Origin: Bacteroidia bacterium
Lineage (GTDB): Bacteria; Bacteroidota; Bacteroidia; B-17B0; Aurantibacillaceae
NCBI GenBank assembly: GCA_016787785.1
Contig: JAEUTO010000008.1
Location: 1-64,000 of the forward strand
Reading direction: 5' to 3'
Length of the DNA: 64,000 nt
The first letter of the stretch is position 1. Every line of letters starts with the position of its first letter. The translations under genes were made by a program, and so were the position numbers. Positions 8,557 to 18,197 of the stretch are shown piece after piece. The notes under the pieces were generated by a model, which saw only the letters and a list, made by a program, of their open reading frames with translations, was not told the origin of the DNA and searched no databases.

Positions 8557-10902
8557 TTATTTCTTAAAGATACCCATGGTTTCAAGCTCTTCAAGGGTAA
8601 TACGCTTGTTCTTATAAATAACGGTTACAAAAGCATCATTTTGCCCTGCAACAACAACTTTTTTATTGTGTTGGTAGGCAGCTCTAAGGGTTTTAAATGA
8701 TCCACCAACAGTTATCCTTGTTACCCCATCTACCAATAAAAGGTTCTCTAATTTACCACAATCTTTCAAGTGCGGAAAATCGTAAGCCTTTGGGAATTTA
8801 AAGGCTGCGATCTGAACCCTAAAATCTAAACTATCTGCACTTATATCAGGATATTTGTCGGTAAATAATTTTATTTTTTCCTGTGCAGGCGTTTGCGGTA
8901 CAAAATTTTCAACCGTCATATTTGCCGGTCTTACAACTGTTTTTGGTGTTGAAGGAACTGTTGGCGATATAACAATTGCCGTTGCAGGCTCCATAGCTTT
9001 GATAATAGCAAGGGTTGAGGTGGCCTTTGAGTTTGTAGCGGTTGGTGTTGAGTTTATTGTCGGCGTTACTTTAGCAACAGCAGTTGTTGTGGTTGACCCA
9101 ACCGTATTTGTTTTAACAACCGCTACAGTGGGGCTTGAATTTACAGTAGGGGTTACTTTGGCAACTGTTGGGCTTGTGACTGCAACAGTATTTGTTTTTA
9201 CAACGGCAACTGTTGGAGTTGAAATTTTTGTAACTGCAACAGTTGGCGCAGAGGCAGCAATAGTTGGTGTTACTTTAGCAACGAGTACCGTAGGCGTTAC
9301 AATTGTTTTTAACGTATCTGGTTTACGATCAAAATCAATATTTTGTATCCGTTCAACATAACCGCTAATTCCATTTGTTGAAACGGTAATTGTTTGAGCT
9401 TGTAATTTTGTTCTTGAATACGTTATTTTATATTGAGCACCAGGAGGCAACGACACCAGATATTTCCCTTTGTTAGAGCGCAGATTTTTGTAAACAGAAT
9501 TTGTTCCCGAAACAAGCTCTACTTTTATTTCCGCATCAACAGACTCGCTGCCTTTGGCAATATCACCTTTTAATAAAAGTACAGAAGGTTTGTTGCTGTC
9601 AAATCCTGTTTCAACCAAATAAATATCTTTTAAGCCCTGTCCGCCTTTTTTTCCACTACTATAATATCCTTTTGCCCCATTGGCAGCCATAACAAAATAA
9701 ATATCGTCATCAGGTGTGTTAATGGGATAACCAACATTCTCAATACTTCTAAATGTTGAATCTTTTAGATCCATATTTGCCCTAAAAACATCATAACCAC
9801 CGCTGCTCTTTAAGCCTTTTGAACTGTAAAATAATGTTCTGCCATCTGCGTGCATAAATGGTGCGTCTTCGTCGTAAGGCGTATTTACCGAGTCGCCAAG
9901 ATTTGTAATTTTTCCCCAGGTAGAATCGGGTAATAACTTTGCACTAAAAATATCTTTTCCACCAAAGCCACCGCTGCGCTCGCTCGAAAAATAAATTGTT
10001 TTACCATCTGGAGACAAAGAACAGTGCCCTTCCCATGAATAAGAGTTTATTTTACCTTTTAATTTTGCAGGTTGTGAGTAAGTATCGCCAATTAAATAAC
10101 TGGCATAAATATCACCATGGCCATCCGTTACGTCTTTGTACGTGAACATCACCAGGCCATCCTGGCTTAAAGACATCACTGCATCGTTGCCGGTTGTATT
10201 GATATAATCAACTGCAACAGGTTCCTGGAATTTATCGTTTATTTTTTTGGAAAAATAAATATCAGATGTATAAATACCATTTGGATCGGGCTGCAGATAA
10301 CCGTTTAACTTTCCTCCCTTGCTCTTAGCACCTGTATAATTAAAGAGCATCACTGCCTCGTCAATTGATATGGCGGGAAGATAATCTTCATCTGGGGAAT
10401 TGAGTTCAGTAACGTTTGTTACTTTTGCTTTGGTAGGGTTTGAATTATAAGTTTTAGCATTAAGAATATATCGCTTTAAAAGCTCTCCTTTAGCTTTCTC
10501 CTCTGCTTTTATACGTTTATAAGAAAGGTGTTTGTTTACAAGCTCTATGGCTTCATCAAATTTGTAATTGTAATGGTAGGCCCGCGCCAGATCATATTCT
10601 ATCTGATCGATATTTGCATTATTAGCGTACACTTCTGATAAAGCCGTTAAACACTCCTGGTATTTATCGCTCCTGTAAAGGCAGCAAATGCCATATAAGT
10701 ATTTTATAAAATCTTCTTTGGGGTGGCTAAGGTGAATGTTCTCAAATATTGGCAAAGCAATTTTATAATTTGCTTCCTCGTATAACAACAAAGCATTGTC
10801 TAAAGAATCCCGCTCTGCCATACGCCATTTACGCGTATTGGTGATCTGCGAGGAAGCCACAAAAAATATTATCTGAAAAACGATTATTAAAAATATTCTC
10901 AT
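8557..10902 (-). CDS. PD40 beta-propeller envelope protein with Thr/Val/Pro-rich linker and SPOR-like C-terminus
   Basis: I start at the ATG at 10902 (MRIFLIIVFQIIFFVASSQ, a signal peptide; 781 residues). A longer start would overlap the upstream gene. After a TPR-like helical region (about 20-150) come PD40/WD40-like propeller repeats (SPDGKTIYFSS, HADGRTLFYSS; about 170-450), a small CarboxypepD/PEGA-like beta domain, a linker of degenerate Thr/Val/Pro/Lys repeats, and a C-terminal domain beginning FRVQIAAFK that resembles SPOR or related peptidoglycan-binding modules. The layout recalls T9SS/gliding PorE-type proteins, but the OmpA domain is replaced. A role linking outer membrane to cell wall is inference. 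The glycosyltransferase stop is 4 nt upstream. Confidence 0.75.
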   Translation of the reverse strand: MRIFLIIVFQIIFFVASSQITNTRKWRMAERDSLDNALLLYEEANYKIALPIFENIHLSHPKEDFIKYLYGICCLYRSDKYQECLTALSEVYANNANIDQIEYDLARAYHYNYKFDEAIELVNKHLSYKRIKAEEKAKGELLKRYILNAKTYNSNPTKAKVTNVTELNSPDEDYLPAISIDEAVMLFNYTGAKSKGGKLNGYLQPDPNGIYTSDIYFSKKINDKFQEPVAVDYINTTGNDAVMSLSQDGLVMFTYKDVTDGHGDIYASYLIGDTYSQPAKLKGKINSYSWEGHCSLSPDGKTIYFSSERSGGFGGKDIFSAKLLPDSTWGKITNLGDSVNTPYDEDAPFMHADGRTLFYSSKGLKSSGGYDVFRANMDLKDSTFRSIENVGYPINTPDDDIYFVMAANGAKGYYSSGKKGGQGLKDIYLVETGFDSNKPSVLLLKGDIAKGSESVDAEIKVELVSGTNSVYKNLRSNKGKYLVSLPPGAQYKITYSRTKLQAQTITVSTNGISGYVERIQNIDFDRKPDTLKTIVTPTVLVAKVTPTIAASAPTVAVTKISTPTVAVVKTNTVAVTSPTVAKVTPTVNSSPTVAVVKTNTVGSTTTTAVAKVTPTINSTPTATNSKATSTLAIIKAMEPATAIVISPTVPSTPKTVVRPANMTVENFVPQTPAQEKIKLFTDKYPDISADSLDFRVQIAAFKFPKAYDFPHLKDCGKLENLLLVDGVTRITVGGSFKTLRAAYQHNKKVVVAGQNDAFVTVIYKNKRITLEELETMGIFKK
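8930..9310 (-). repeat. Degenerate in-frame repeats coding a Thr/Val/Pro-rich linker
   Basis: Within the PD40 gene, the peptide AKVTPT(I/V) occurs three times and PTVAVVKTNTV twice. At DNA level the matching 'GTTACTTT(A/G)GCAAC' segments start near 9065, 9150 and 9270. The spacing is irregular and the copies are diverged, so this is an old expansion or a compositionally constrained linker rather than a fresh tandem repeat. Confidence 0.7.
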
Positions 10903-10906
10903 AATT

Positions 10907-12319
10907 TTATTGACCACTAAAAATGGTAAACTCAATGCCTTTATAAAACTTTGTTGAAAATACTTTTTTATTTCTAGTTATGAAATGTTTTTCGATGGGA
11001 TTAGTATTATTTTTTATATTGTGATATGACTGAACAAGAAAGATCCTTGCGTCTTTTGTTGGGTTAATTTTGCTCAAAGCAGTAGCATCATTCATTGCAA
11101 AGATATTGTTGACCTTACAAATCGAGTCAACTAGTTTATAATTTAGGAACTTGCCGTATGAATAATATAAGAACAAACCCAAATTATCACTTGTATTAAT
11201 AATAACTATGTCGTTATCTCTTTTGTTTCCTTTTATAACCTGCGACAAAGACCGGTAATCACTTGGCCATTTTTTGACGAGATCAACACTATATACTTCA
11301 AATCCAGTTAGTAGGATGATAATTATTATACCAATTTTTTTGAAAGAAAATAATTGATGTACAAAAAGTACTGTGGCAAAGGGAATACAAAAAATCAGAT
11401 ATCTTGGTAAGAACATGGGTTTAAAAGAACCTATTATAAATAAAAAAAAGATCGAGAAAAAACCAAGCATCAAACAATAGAGTTTTGCCCGGTCAGCATC
11501 TTCAACTTTTTTTGTAAAATACCTGAAAGTAAAAAAAACCAAAACAGCAATAACAACTGCTGCAGTTAACCTATTATAAAAAAGATAGGAAAGACCTGAA
11601 ATTAAGTCTTTAAAACCGGCCGGCTCTAACCAGAAATCATCTTTTTTATTGAAATTTAAAATGTTAAGGAATTGCTTTTTTGTAAACCTCAACAACACAA
11701 AACCAACGATAATTAAAGTTTGTATCGCAAAAAAAGAAACGTATTTTTTTCTATGAAAAAATAAGATGATCAGGTATTGAACAAATACAATTAAACCCGC
11801 GAGGTAATGCGTGTAGATGATCAGGAAATTTACAAATGACAATACTATCAAATTAAGCACTTTTGGTTCTTTTAAATATTTAAAGAACTGAGTGGTTGAG
11901 ATAATCGCAAGTAAAAGGACCAAGGAATATGCTCGGGTTTCCTGAGAATAAAAAAGAATAAAATTTGATACTGTTAAAAGCACAGCGCTCACAACTGCAG
12001 TTCTGTTGTCGAAATTTTTGCGCGCAAACAGGTAAAATAAACCAATTGAAATTGCCACAAATAAAACACTTAAAAACCTTGAATTGAACTCACTAATTGG
12101 AATAATAGAGTGCCATACCCATAAGCAATAATAATAAAAAGGGGGGTTATTATCCCATTCGGCCTCGTGTTTTATATGTCCAAAATCAAGCTGCGTATCC
12201 TTGATGCTGATCATCTCATCATACCAAAAGGGCGTGATATCTAAAAAAAAAGATTTTAGAATTACATTGGCAATGATAATTAAGATAAAAAATAAGTATT
12301 TATTGTTAAGATATGCCAT
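10907..12319 (-). CDS. Polytopic membrane glycosyltransferase (GT39/ArnT-like, PMT_2 type)
   Basis: A 470-residue protein with about 10 or more hydrophobic segments. The first periplasmic loop carries an acidic motif (DITPFWYDEMIS, about residues 27-38) followed by NNPPFYYY (about 58-65), the pattern of lipid-phosphate-sugar-dependent glycosyltransferases such as ArnT and PMT_2 proteins. These transfer a sugar from a polyprenyl-phosphate carrier on the outer face of the inner membrane. The acceptor is unknown. The C-terminal 130 residues form a soluble domain. It is the first gene of a two-gene leftward unit with the PD40 protein and is divergent from a T9SS client. Confidence 0.8.
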   Translation of the reverse strand: MAYLNNKYLFFILIIIANVILKSFFLDITPFWYDEMISIKDTQLDFGHIKHEAEWDNNPPFYYYCLWVWHSIIPISEFNSRFLSVLFVAISIGLFYLFARKNFDNRTAVVSAVLLTVSNFILFYSQETRAYSLVLLLAIISTTQFFKYLKEPKVLNLIVLSFVNFLIIYTHYLAGLIVFVQYLIILFFHRKKYVSFFAIQTLIIVGFVLLRFTKKQFLNILNFNKKDDFWLEPAGFKDLISGLSYLFYNRLTAAVVIAVLVFFTFRYFTKKVEDADRAKLYCLMLGFFSIFFLFIIGSFKPMFLPRYLIFCIPFATVLFVHQLFSFKKIGIIIIILLTGFEVYSVDLVKKWPSDYRSLSQVIKGNKRDNDIVIINTSDNLGLFLYYSYGKFLNYKLVDSICKVNNIFAMNDATALSKINPTKDARIFLVQSYHNIKNNTNPIEKHFITRNKKVFSTKFYKGIEFTIFSGQ

Positions 12320-12521
12320 TTAGCTTCAGAAAAGGGTATAATTACCGCTTGCACTAAATATACTAAGCTTTAATTGCCAAACAAAATTAATTTATGGAGG
12401 TTCCGTGGCAAACTTCAGCACCAAAGCTAACCTCTACTAACCCCTCACAAAGTTGAATAATATCGTTTATTTTCGCTATATTTACTACCAAGGATTTATA
12501 GGGTAATATTTGAACGAACAG

Positions 12522-14021
12522 ATGAAAAAAAGTTTAATAATTTTATTTTTATTTATTGGTATTTACTCACGGTCACAACCAAATCCAAACAACTGGGACA
12601 CCGCATGGGTATCCAGTTTTGGGGGACCAAGTATTGATTTTGGGAGAGATATAAAAGAAACTGGTGACAAGGGGTTTATTATTGCAGGAACAACAACTAG
12701 TTTTGGCAATGGAAATTCATCTTTCTATCTTATTAAAACCGATAGTACAGGTATACATCAGTGGAGCAGGTCGATTGGAACAAGTAATAACGACGCAGCA
12801 TATTCTATTGAGATCTCAAACGATGCCAATTATTTTATTGCAGGCTTCTCAAATTGGAACTTACAGAAGGGATACGACGGTTACCTAATTAAAGCAGATA
12901 ATTTAGGAAATATTATTTGGACAAAGAATTACGGTGGCACTGATTGGGATTTTATTTACAATTCATGTATGATGCCCGATGGCGGTTTAATATTGTGTGG
13001 TGAAACCTACTCTCAATCAAATGGGGGCGCAGATGCCTATCTAATTAGAACTGATGCAAATGGTGACACTCTATGGACAAAAAAAATAGGCACAGCTGGC
13101 AATGATGCTTTTTATTCTGTTGAGCAAAGAAACAACCGCATATATGTTGCGGGTAAATCTTTTAATTCTACCACTAACAAAAGCGATGCTTCTATCTATA
13201 AATTGGATTTTAGTGGGAACATTCTACAACAAAATTTTTTAGGTAATAGTTCAGAAGATAGCGAATACAAAGACCTCGCTTTCACCGGCAATAATAACAT
13301 TTTACTGTGCGGAAAAAGAACTTCCGGATCAAACAATTTTTATATTTTTCGAAAAACTGACACTACAAATTTTAGCCAGCTCAATTCGCTCTCCAGTACC
13401 CAAAATTTTTACTTCGAATCCATAGTTGAAGGATATAATAATGATGTATATACATTAACAACTAGTCCTGGTGGGCTAGGCGGTTTATCTGCGCTATATT
13501 TTCGGTTCAACTCAGCATTTAACTATTTACAAAATGCTAATTTTGGTGGTGCCAAAGACGAAGAGGGTTTTGAAATAATAAAAACCAGCAGAGGATATGC
13601 ATTTATTGGCTCTACTACCTCTTATGGAAATCAAAATTCTTCTCCTGACAAAAATGTTTATCTAGTAATATTTAACAAAAAAAATCTTGTAAACGATTAC
13701 TACATTTTGCTTACAGAGTTCCAGGATAATTTGCCAATGGTTAATATTCATGAAAATATAATTAATACACAAAAAGCCGTTATTTATCCTAACCCTATAA
13801 ACACAATTTACACAATACGATTTGAAGATAATTCACTTGATGGAAAAATTTTAAATTATCAGTTATTTGATCAGCTGGGTAAATTAGTAAGCGAAGAGAA
13901 TTTATTAGTAACCAACAATCATATTATCTTAGATAGAAAAGATATTACTAAGGGCATTTACACCTACAGACTTAAATTCAATTCAATCATCATTAACACA
14001 GGCAAAATATCTGCCGAGTAA
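12522..14021 (+). CDS. Secreted propeller-like protein with T9SS type A sorting domain
   Basis: I start at the ATG at 12522 (MKKSLIILFLFIGIYSRSQ, a signal peptide; 499 residues) rather than the TTG four codons upstream. The body repeats 'DKGFIIAGTT', 'DGGLILCGET', 'YAFIGSTTS' at about 50-residue intervals, each with a (Y/F)LIKTDxxG strand, the pattern of a beta-propeller common in Bacteroidota secreted proteins. The C-terminus (from IYPNPI, about residue 425) is a T9SS type A sorting domain ending in KGIYTYRLKFN, so the protein should be exported and attached to or released from the cell surface. No catalytic residues are recognisable. The next gene starts 5 nt downstream. Confidence 0.85.
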   Translation: MKKSLIILFLFIGIYSRSQPNPNNWDTAWVSSFGGPSIDFGRDIKETGDKGFIIAGTTTSFGNGNSSFYLIKTDSTGIHQWSRSIGTSNNDAAYSIEISNDANYFIAGFSNWNLQKGYDGYLIKADNLGNIIWTKNYGGTDWDFIYNSCMMPDGGLILCGETYSQSNGGADAYLIRTDANGDTLWTKKIGTAGNDAFYSVEQRNNRIYVAGKSFNSTTNKSDASIYKLDFSGNILQQNFLGNSSEDSEYKDLAFTGNNNILLCGKRTSGSNNFYIFRKTDTTNFSQLNSLSSTQNFYFESIVEGYNNDVYTLTTSPGGLGGLSALYFRFNSAFNYLQNANFGGAKDEEGFEIIKTSRGYAFIGSTTSYGNQNSSPDKNVYLVIFNKKNLVNDYYILLTEFQDNLPMVNIHENIINTQKAVIYPNPINTIYTIRFEDNSLDGKILNYQLFDQLGKLVSEENLLVTNNHIILDRKDITKGIYTYRLKFNSIIINTGKISAE

Positions 14022-14026
14022 TTTTT

Positions 14027-15253
14027 ATGATTTCAAAACAATACTTGAAACATCTTGGGTTAACCGTTTTTTTTTACTTATTTCTAGCACTTATTTTTTA
14101 CTTCTATTTAATTTACAAAGGGAATTTAAACTTCCTTGATAATTACCATTTTTTGCGTTTCGATGCGCGGTTATACCTGGACATAAGAGACAACGGATAT
14201 CATGAAAGTTGGCTCTGTGCTTTTTTTCCTGCCTTCCCTGTTTTTTGGAAAATAGTAAATGCTTCCGTGATTGGCATTTCTGTTTTAAACTCCGTTATTT
14301 TTATCGTATGTATAAGCTTACTCTCTGCCACTTATAAAATGGATTGGATACGACAGTTATTTTTCCTGTCGATACCTTCATTTGTATTTATGTTTGTGCC
14401 CTACACCGAAGCATTATTTTTTGCAACAGGTACCCTCTTAATTGTTGGTTTAAAAGAAAATAAACTAATATTAATTATTTTGGGTTTATTAATTGGGAGT
14501 TTTGTAAGGCCCACAACTTTTGTTTTTATTCCTGCAATTTTAGGCTGTTATTTTTTGACTGAGCAAAATTATAAAACAAGTTTAAAAAAAGCCATTATTC
14601 CAATTGTAGCCTTAGTCCTTGGTCTGTTTATTACAATGTCTGTTCATTTTTACTACACAAATAAGTGGTTTATATTTTTTGAAGCTCAAAAATTGTGGAA
14701 AAATTACTTACACTTTCCGAATTTTCCATTAAAAAGTTGGGGAGGAGATGGGTCGTCTCGCTTTGATGGCAGCGCACTTGCCATTTCAATAATTTGCGGG
14801 ATATATATATTAAATTTATTTGCAAAAAAAATAAAAAGCAACCTTAGTGTTTCCAAAGATCTCGTCTTTTCTTTACTTTATATGTGTGGAACTTCTATGC
14901 TTATTATTGCTTACAGAGATGGGAATTTGTATAGCTTAAATAGGTTTATTTACGCCACACCTTTTATTATTGTTGTACTTTATTATTTTTTCACAAACTA
15001 TATATTTCATTTAAAACATGTATGGTTTATCATTATTCTTTCAGAAATATTCTGGCTTTTGTTCGAAAGCTATAATCACATTCATAATCTTCTTCTATAC
15101 AGTGCAGTAAGCTTATACTTTGTAATGCTTTTACTCACAAAACATACAAATAAATTAATTTCCAATTTTAGCATTTTTGCCTTAATTGCTATAAACTGCA
15201 TTGGACTAATAAAATTGTATTATCGCTTTTTAAATAATGGCTGGGTTGGGTAA
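14027..15253 (+). CDS. Integral membrane protein, PIG-V-like mannosyltransferase fold
   Basis: A 408-residue protein with about 10 membrane segments. Near the N-terminus are FLRFDARLYLDIRDNGY (about 44-60) and CAFFPAFPVFW (about 65-75), matching the 'RWDAxWY...GY...FFPLYP' signature of PIG-V/GPI mannosyltransferase-2-like and related GT-C enzymes, where the Asp is catalytic. These use dolichyl- or polyprenyl-phosphate sugars outside the inner membrane. It probably shares a transcript with the upstream secreted protein and ends 2 nt from the stop of a convergent gene. Acceptor and sugar are unknown; an O-antigen or protein glycosylation role is possible. Confidence 0.65.
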   Translation: MISKQYLKHLGLTVFFYLFLALIFYFYLIYKGNLNFLDNYHFLRFDARLYLDIRDNGYHESWLCAFFPAFPVFWKIVNASVIGISVLNSVIFIVCISLLSATYKMDWIRQLFFLSIPSFVFMFVPYTEALFFATGTLLIVGLKENKLILIILGLLIGSFVRPTTFVFIPAILGCYFLTEQNYKTSLKKAIIPIVALVLGLFITMSVHFYYTNKWFIFFEAQKLWKNYLHFPNFPLKSWGGDGSSRFDGSALAISIICGIYILNLFAKKIKSNLSVSKDLVFSLLYMCGTSMLIIAYRDGNLYSLNRFIYATPFIIVVLYYFFTNYIFHLKHVWFIIILSEIFWLLFESYNHIHNLLLYSAVSLYFVMLLLTKHTNKLISNFSIFALIAINCIGLIKLYYRFLNNGWVG

Positions 15254-15255
15254 AA

Positions 15256-16509
15256 TTATTTGAATTTTTTTGCTAAGCTAAAAAACAGCCCCTGGCCCGA
15301 TGAACTTTTTGGAACAAAATACCCTTGCAAACTATTGCTGCCAATACGCAAAAACCAGTTCTTGCAATTCCATGTTACAGATGTACCAACGTTTAACCTT
15401 ACATAACCACCATAACCCACATGTAAACCAAACATTACATTTTTTACGCGGTATTCGGGCTCTATAAAAATGTAAGGCTTATAATTTGCATTAAAAATAT
15501 ATCTGAATCCGGTTTGCAAACAAAACAATTCCTGCCTCCCGAAATAAATTTTATTAATGATGATCAAATTAGTTGGAATGTTAGTATTAAAATTCTCTGT
15601 TCTTGCATTGGTTAATCCCCTCAATAAACTATCTCTGTTTATACGGTTAAGTGTTGAATCTTTAAGATCGGCAATATTATTTACGGTGTAACCGCTAAAG
15701 CGTAAACTTGAGTCGCTATTATATTGCACGCTATTATTAAGCCAGTGTATAAAACCAATATTATTTGCATTGGCAATTAACACGCTTCGTTTACCAACAT
15801 TACTTTTGTATGGTGTTTCAAAAAATATATCTGCACTCGCACCAACGCCGTTAAAACCGGTAATTCTTTTATTATTTGTATCGCTTATAGCCAAATTAAA
15901 ATTTGAATTGAATACCAGCTCGCTTCCATCTGCCGATGTATATAAACCCGAATTTTTATTGGTCTTTAAATAAAATAATTGTTCGCCTTTTAAGAACGAG
16001 AGTGAGACGCCTATCTTGCCAACCGAATCAACCTTATGCATAATAACACCAAATTTTACTTCCTGAAATCGTAGCGCATTGAGGTTGCAATTTTCTAAAT
16101 TTGCGGTTAAGCCTCTGTAAGAATCGTTGCCATAAAATAATAAATTGTAAAAATCTTTAGAGTAAGTTGCATTTAGTATTTCCTGATTCTTAAAGCCAAT
16201 TAAAAAATCAAATTTGCTGTTCCCTCTTATAAAAGTACTTACATCGTAATTTAAATTAATACCGAAATTATTTTTCTGCCTTAGGTGTTTCGAAGATTCT
16301 TTTTTAAGATCATTATCTATATAGCCGCCAAAAATTAATTTATTGGTAAGACTGCTGCTCATACCGTTACTACCTGCATCAAAATCAAGATTAACCGAAA
16401 CGCTGCGTTTTACACTTTCGTAATTAATAAATTCGGTATTGTATTGAGCTATTACAACAGTATAGAGAATAAAAAATAAAAAGCTTATGTAAATTTTATT
16501 ATTGCCCAT
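15256..16509 (-). CDS. Outer-membrane beta-barrel-like protein (DUF5723-type)
   Basis: A 417-residue exported protein: signal peptide to about residue 21 (FFILYTVVIAQ), then alternating hydrophobic strands and tyrosine- and asparagine-rich turns throughout, ending in LFFSLAKKFK, a terminal aromatic strand as in outer-membrane barrels. The composition and the opening 'SVNLDFDAGSNG' resemble DUF5723/PorV-like Bacteroidota proteins, but I assign the family only tentatively. Its ATG overlaps the stop of the upstream lipoprotein by one base (TAATG), so they are translationally coupled and probably act together at the outer membrane. Confidence 0.65.
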   Translation of the reverse strand: MGNNKIYISFLFFILYTVVIAQYNTEFINYESVKRSVSVNLDFDAGSNGMSSSLTNKLIFGGYIDNDLKKESSKHLRQKNNFGINLNYDVSTFIRGNSKFDFLIGFKNQEILNATYSKDFYNLLFYGNDSYRGLTANLENCNLNALRFQEVKFGVIMHKVDSVGKIGVSLSFLKGEQLFYLKTNKNSGLYTSADGSELVFNSNFNLAISDTNNKRITGFNGVGASADIFFETPYKSNVGKRSVLIANANNIGFIHWLNNSVQYNSDSSLRFSGYTVNNIADLKDSTLNRINRDSLLRGLTNARTENFNTNIPTNLIIINKIYFGRQELFCLQTGFRYIFNANYKPYIFIEPEYRVKNVMFGLHVGYGGYVRLNVGTSVTWNCKNWFLRIGSNSLQGYFVPKSSSGQGLFFSLAKKFK

Positions 16510-18107
16510 TAATTTTGATTCACGTTATAATTTAACTCGGCAACAATGTTTATATCAAAGGAATAATTTTCATACAATTTAATATCCGGAGGATTTGGTG
16601 GCATTATAAAATAGGTTACTAATTTTATTGTTTTTGTCTTCTTTAAATTTTCAATTCTTACTTTAGTTACGGGCACATTTAATTTAGTTTGGGTGGCGTT
16701 AATAACTATATTTTGTGCATCTACAACCCCTTTTTCCATGAAATTATTACCCGGTGTAAATAACGAATCTATTACCTGATTTTGATCATTAATTAAATAA
16801 GCCTGCAACTGCGCACGAAAAGGATAACTATTTAATGCGGAAATAACAAAGTTACCGGAGTTTACATTTTCAAGTTGCTTTACATTTGTAAAATCTACAG
16901 TAGAATTTGAAGTTAATTTAAAATAACTTGCATTAAAACGTAATGGAATATTCACATCAGCAAATACCCGAATACCTGTATTATAAAAAGCAAAATCATT
17001 ATAACCTGATAAATTACCAAGAGGATTAACATTAATACTCCCCTGATACGATATCTTATTAGGTAGATTGGACAAAAAAGGAACGATATTACTATTTGAA
17101 CTTGTAACTGAAATAGTTTTACTGCTTGGATAAATTGTATTACCACTTTTTGTTGCCCGGTTAATATTTATGTTTGAGAAAAGACCATTGGTAAGCGGCA
17201 CAGTATTATTATTAATTGAATTTATTGCTTTTATATTCGAAAGGCTTGCATTAAACTCTGCACCAAATTCGTTTAAGATCTTGAAATTTAAAGTAGCATT
17301 GTTAAGCATAAAATTAGATGCCTGAAAATTCTCAAAAATATCGAAACGTGCAGTGTCTAAAGGAAGCGTAATTGTTTGTTGCCCGAAATATCCCTCCACG
17401 TAGTTAGGGATAATATTTGAGTAGGTTAAATAAGCATTAGCGCCATCGCCATAGTTTGCGGTAACTGAGCTAGCTCCGGGATTTAACGTAACCGTATAAG
17501 CCTGAACTATTGTATTATAAACATTACCACTCAAGCCTTGCATATTAAGACTGTATCCAGAGAGATCATACGTTTTAAACAGCGTATCATGATTCGGCAA
17601 TAAAGGCGGCACAGTTTCAAATATTGTAAATGGCAATCCATTTTTCTTTGCACTTGGAATGACATAAATAAGATCTAATGGTTGGGAAAGACTGTTTGTA
17701 AGTTTAACCTTTAACAAACCACTTCTTACGTCAATTTTTTTAAGGGCTACTCCGTTGGAAATGTTAAAGTTAAGCTCCGTCGAGGGAAAAAAAGTGAGGG
17801 CTTGTCCGGGCACAAGGGCAACTCCAAAAGGTGAAGGTACGGTGAACGAGTTTACAATAGATGTATCAGGTAAATTCAATAAGGAATCCAGTTTTATGGC
17901 AGTAATTTCGCGGGTTACATTAAGACTTAAAAGCCCGGTATTATCAGCACTAAAAATAGAATCGCCAATAAAATTCTTAATATTTAGTGAGCTCTTTACT
18001 ACCGGAAAAACAACATCTACATCCCAGTTTGCAGAAACAGGCTTCCTGCAACTGTGGAAAGCGACTAAAATCAATAATAAAATACAAATTTTTCTTAAAA
18101 GACCCAT
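16509..18107 (-). CDS. Large lipoprotein of unknown function
   Basis: I place the start at the ATG at 18107 (MGLLRKICILLLILVAFHSC, lipobox with the acylated Cys at about residue 20; 532 residues), because the longer form puts 24 hydrophilic residues before the signal. The mature part is beta-rich, Asn/Ser/Thr-rich and without Cys motifs, with LEA/immunoglobulin-like character (repeated 'NFKILNEFGAEFNASLSNIK' type strands). I know no function. It is coupled by a TAATG overlap to a DUF5723-like barrel protein. A TAnnTTTG promoter box lies only 6 nt before the ATG, implying a nearly leaderless message. Confidence 0.7.
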   Translation of the reverse strand: MGLLRKICILLLILVAFHSCRKPVSANWDVDVVFPVVKSSLNIKNFIGDSIFSADNTGLLSLNVTREITAIKLDSLLNLPDTSIVNSFTVPSPFGVALVPGQALTFFPSTELNFNISNGVALKKIDVRSGLLKVKLTNSLSQPLDLIYVIPSAKKNGLPFTIFETVPPLLPNHDTLFKTYDLSGYSLNMQGLSGNVYNTIVQAYTVTLNPGASSVTANYGDGANAYLTYSNIIPNYVEGYFGQQTITLPLDTARFDIFENFQASNFMLNNATLNFKILNEFGAEFNASLSNIKAINSINNNTVPLTNGLFSNININRATKSGNTIYPSSKTISVTSSNSNIVPFLSNLPNKISYQGSINVNPLGNLSGYNDFAFYNTGIRVFADVNIPLRFNASYFKLTSNSTVDFTNVKQLENVNSGNFVISALNSYPFRAQLQAYLINDQNQVIDSLFTPGNNFMEKGVVDAQNIVINATQTKLNVPVTKVRIENLKKTKTIKLVTYFIMPPNPPDIKLYENYSFDINIVAELNYNVNQN

Positions 18108-18113
18108 TATATA

Positions 18114-18121
18114 CAAATATA
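18114..18121 (-). promoter_or_regulatory. Probable promoter -7 box of the 18107 lipoprotein gene
   Basis: The minus strand reads TATATTTG, an exact TAnnTTTG match. Only 6 nt separate it from the chosen ATG, so the transcript would be leaderless or nearly so. No clear TTTG is visible at -33. Confidence 0.4.
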
Positions 18122-18153
18122 TGTCATTTATGCGAGCCTTAAAAATGTTTGTT

Positions 18154-18187
18154 TTTGTAAAAACAGCCGTTTTTTTCACTACATTTG
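18154..18187 (+). promoter_or_regulatory. Probable promoter of the 18198-22941 run
   Basis: TTTG (18154-18157) is followed after 22 nt by TACATTTG (18180-18187), an exact -7 box. The ATG is 10 nt beyond, so the leader would be only about 5-7 nt. It is divergent from the promoter box on the other strand. Confidence 0.5.
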
Positions 18188-18197
18188 TATCTACAAA

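Noticed and set aside
8855-9361. 168-residue plus-strand open frame rich in Val/Thr/Gly
   Set aside because: It is antisense to the Thr/Val/Pro repeat linker of the PD40 protein; the repetitive codons keep the opposite frame open. No start context or domain supports it.
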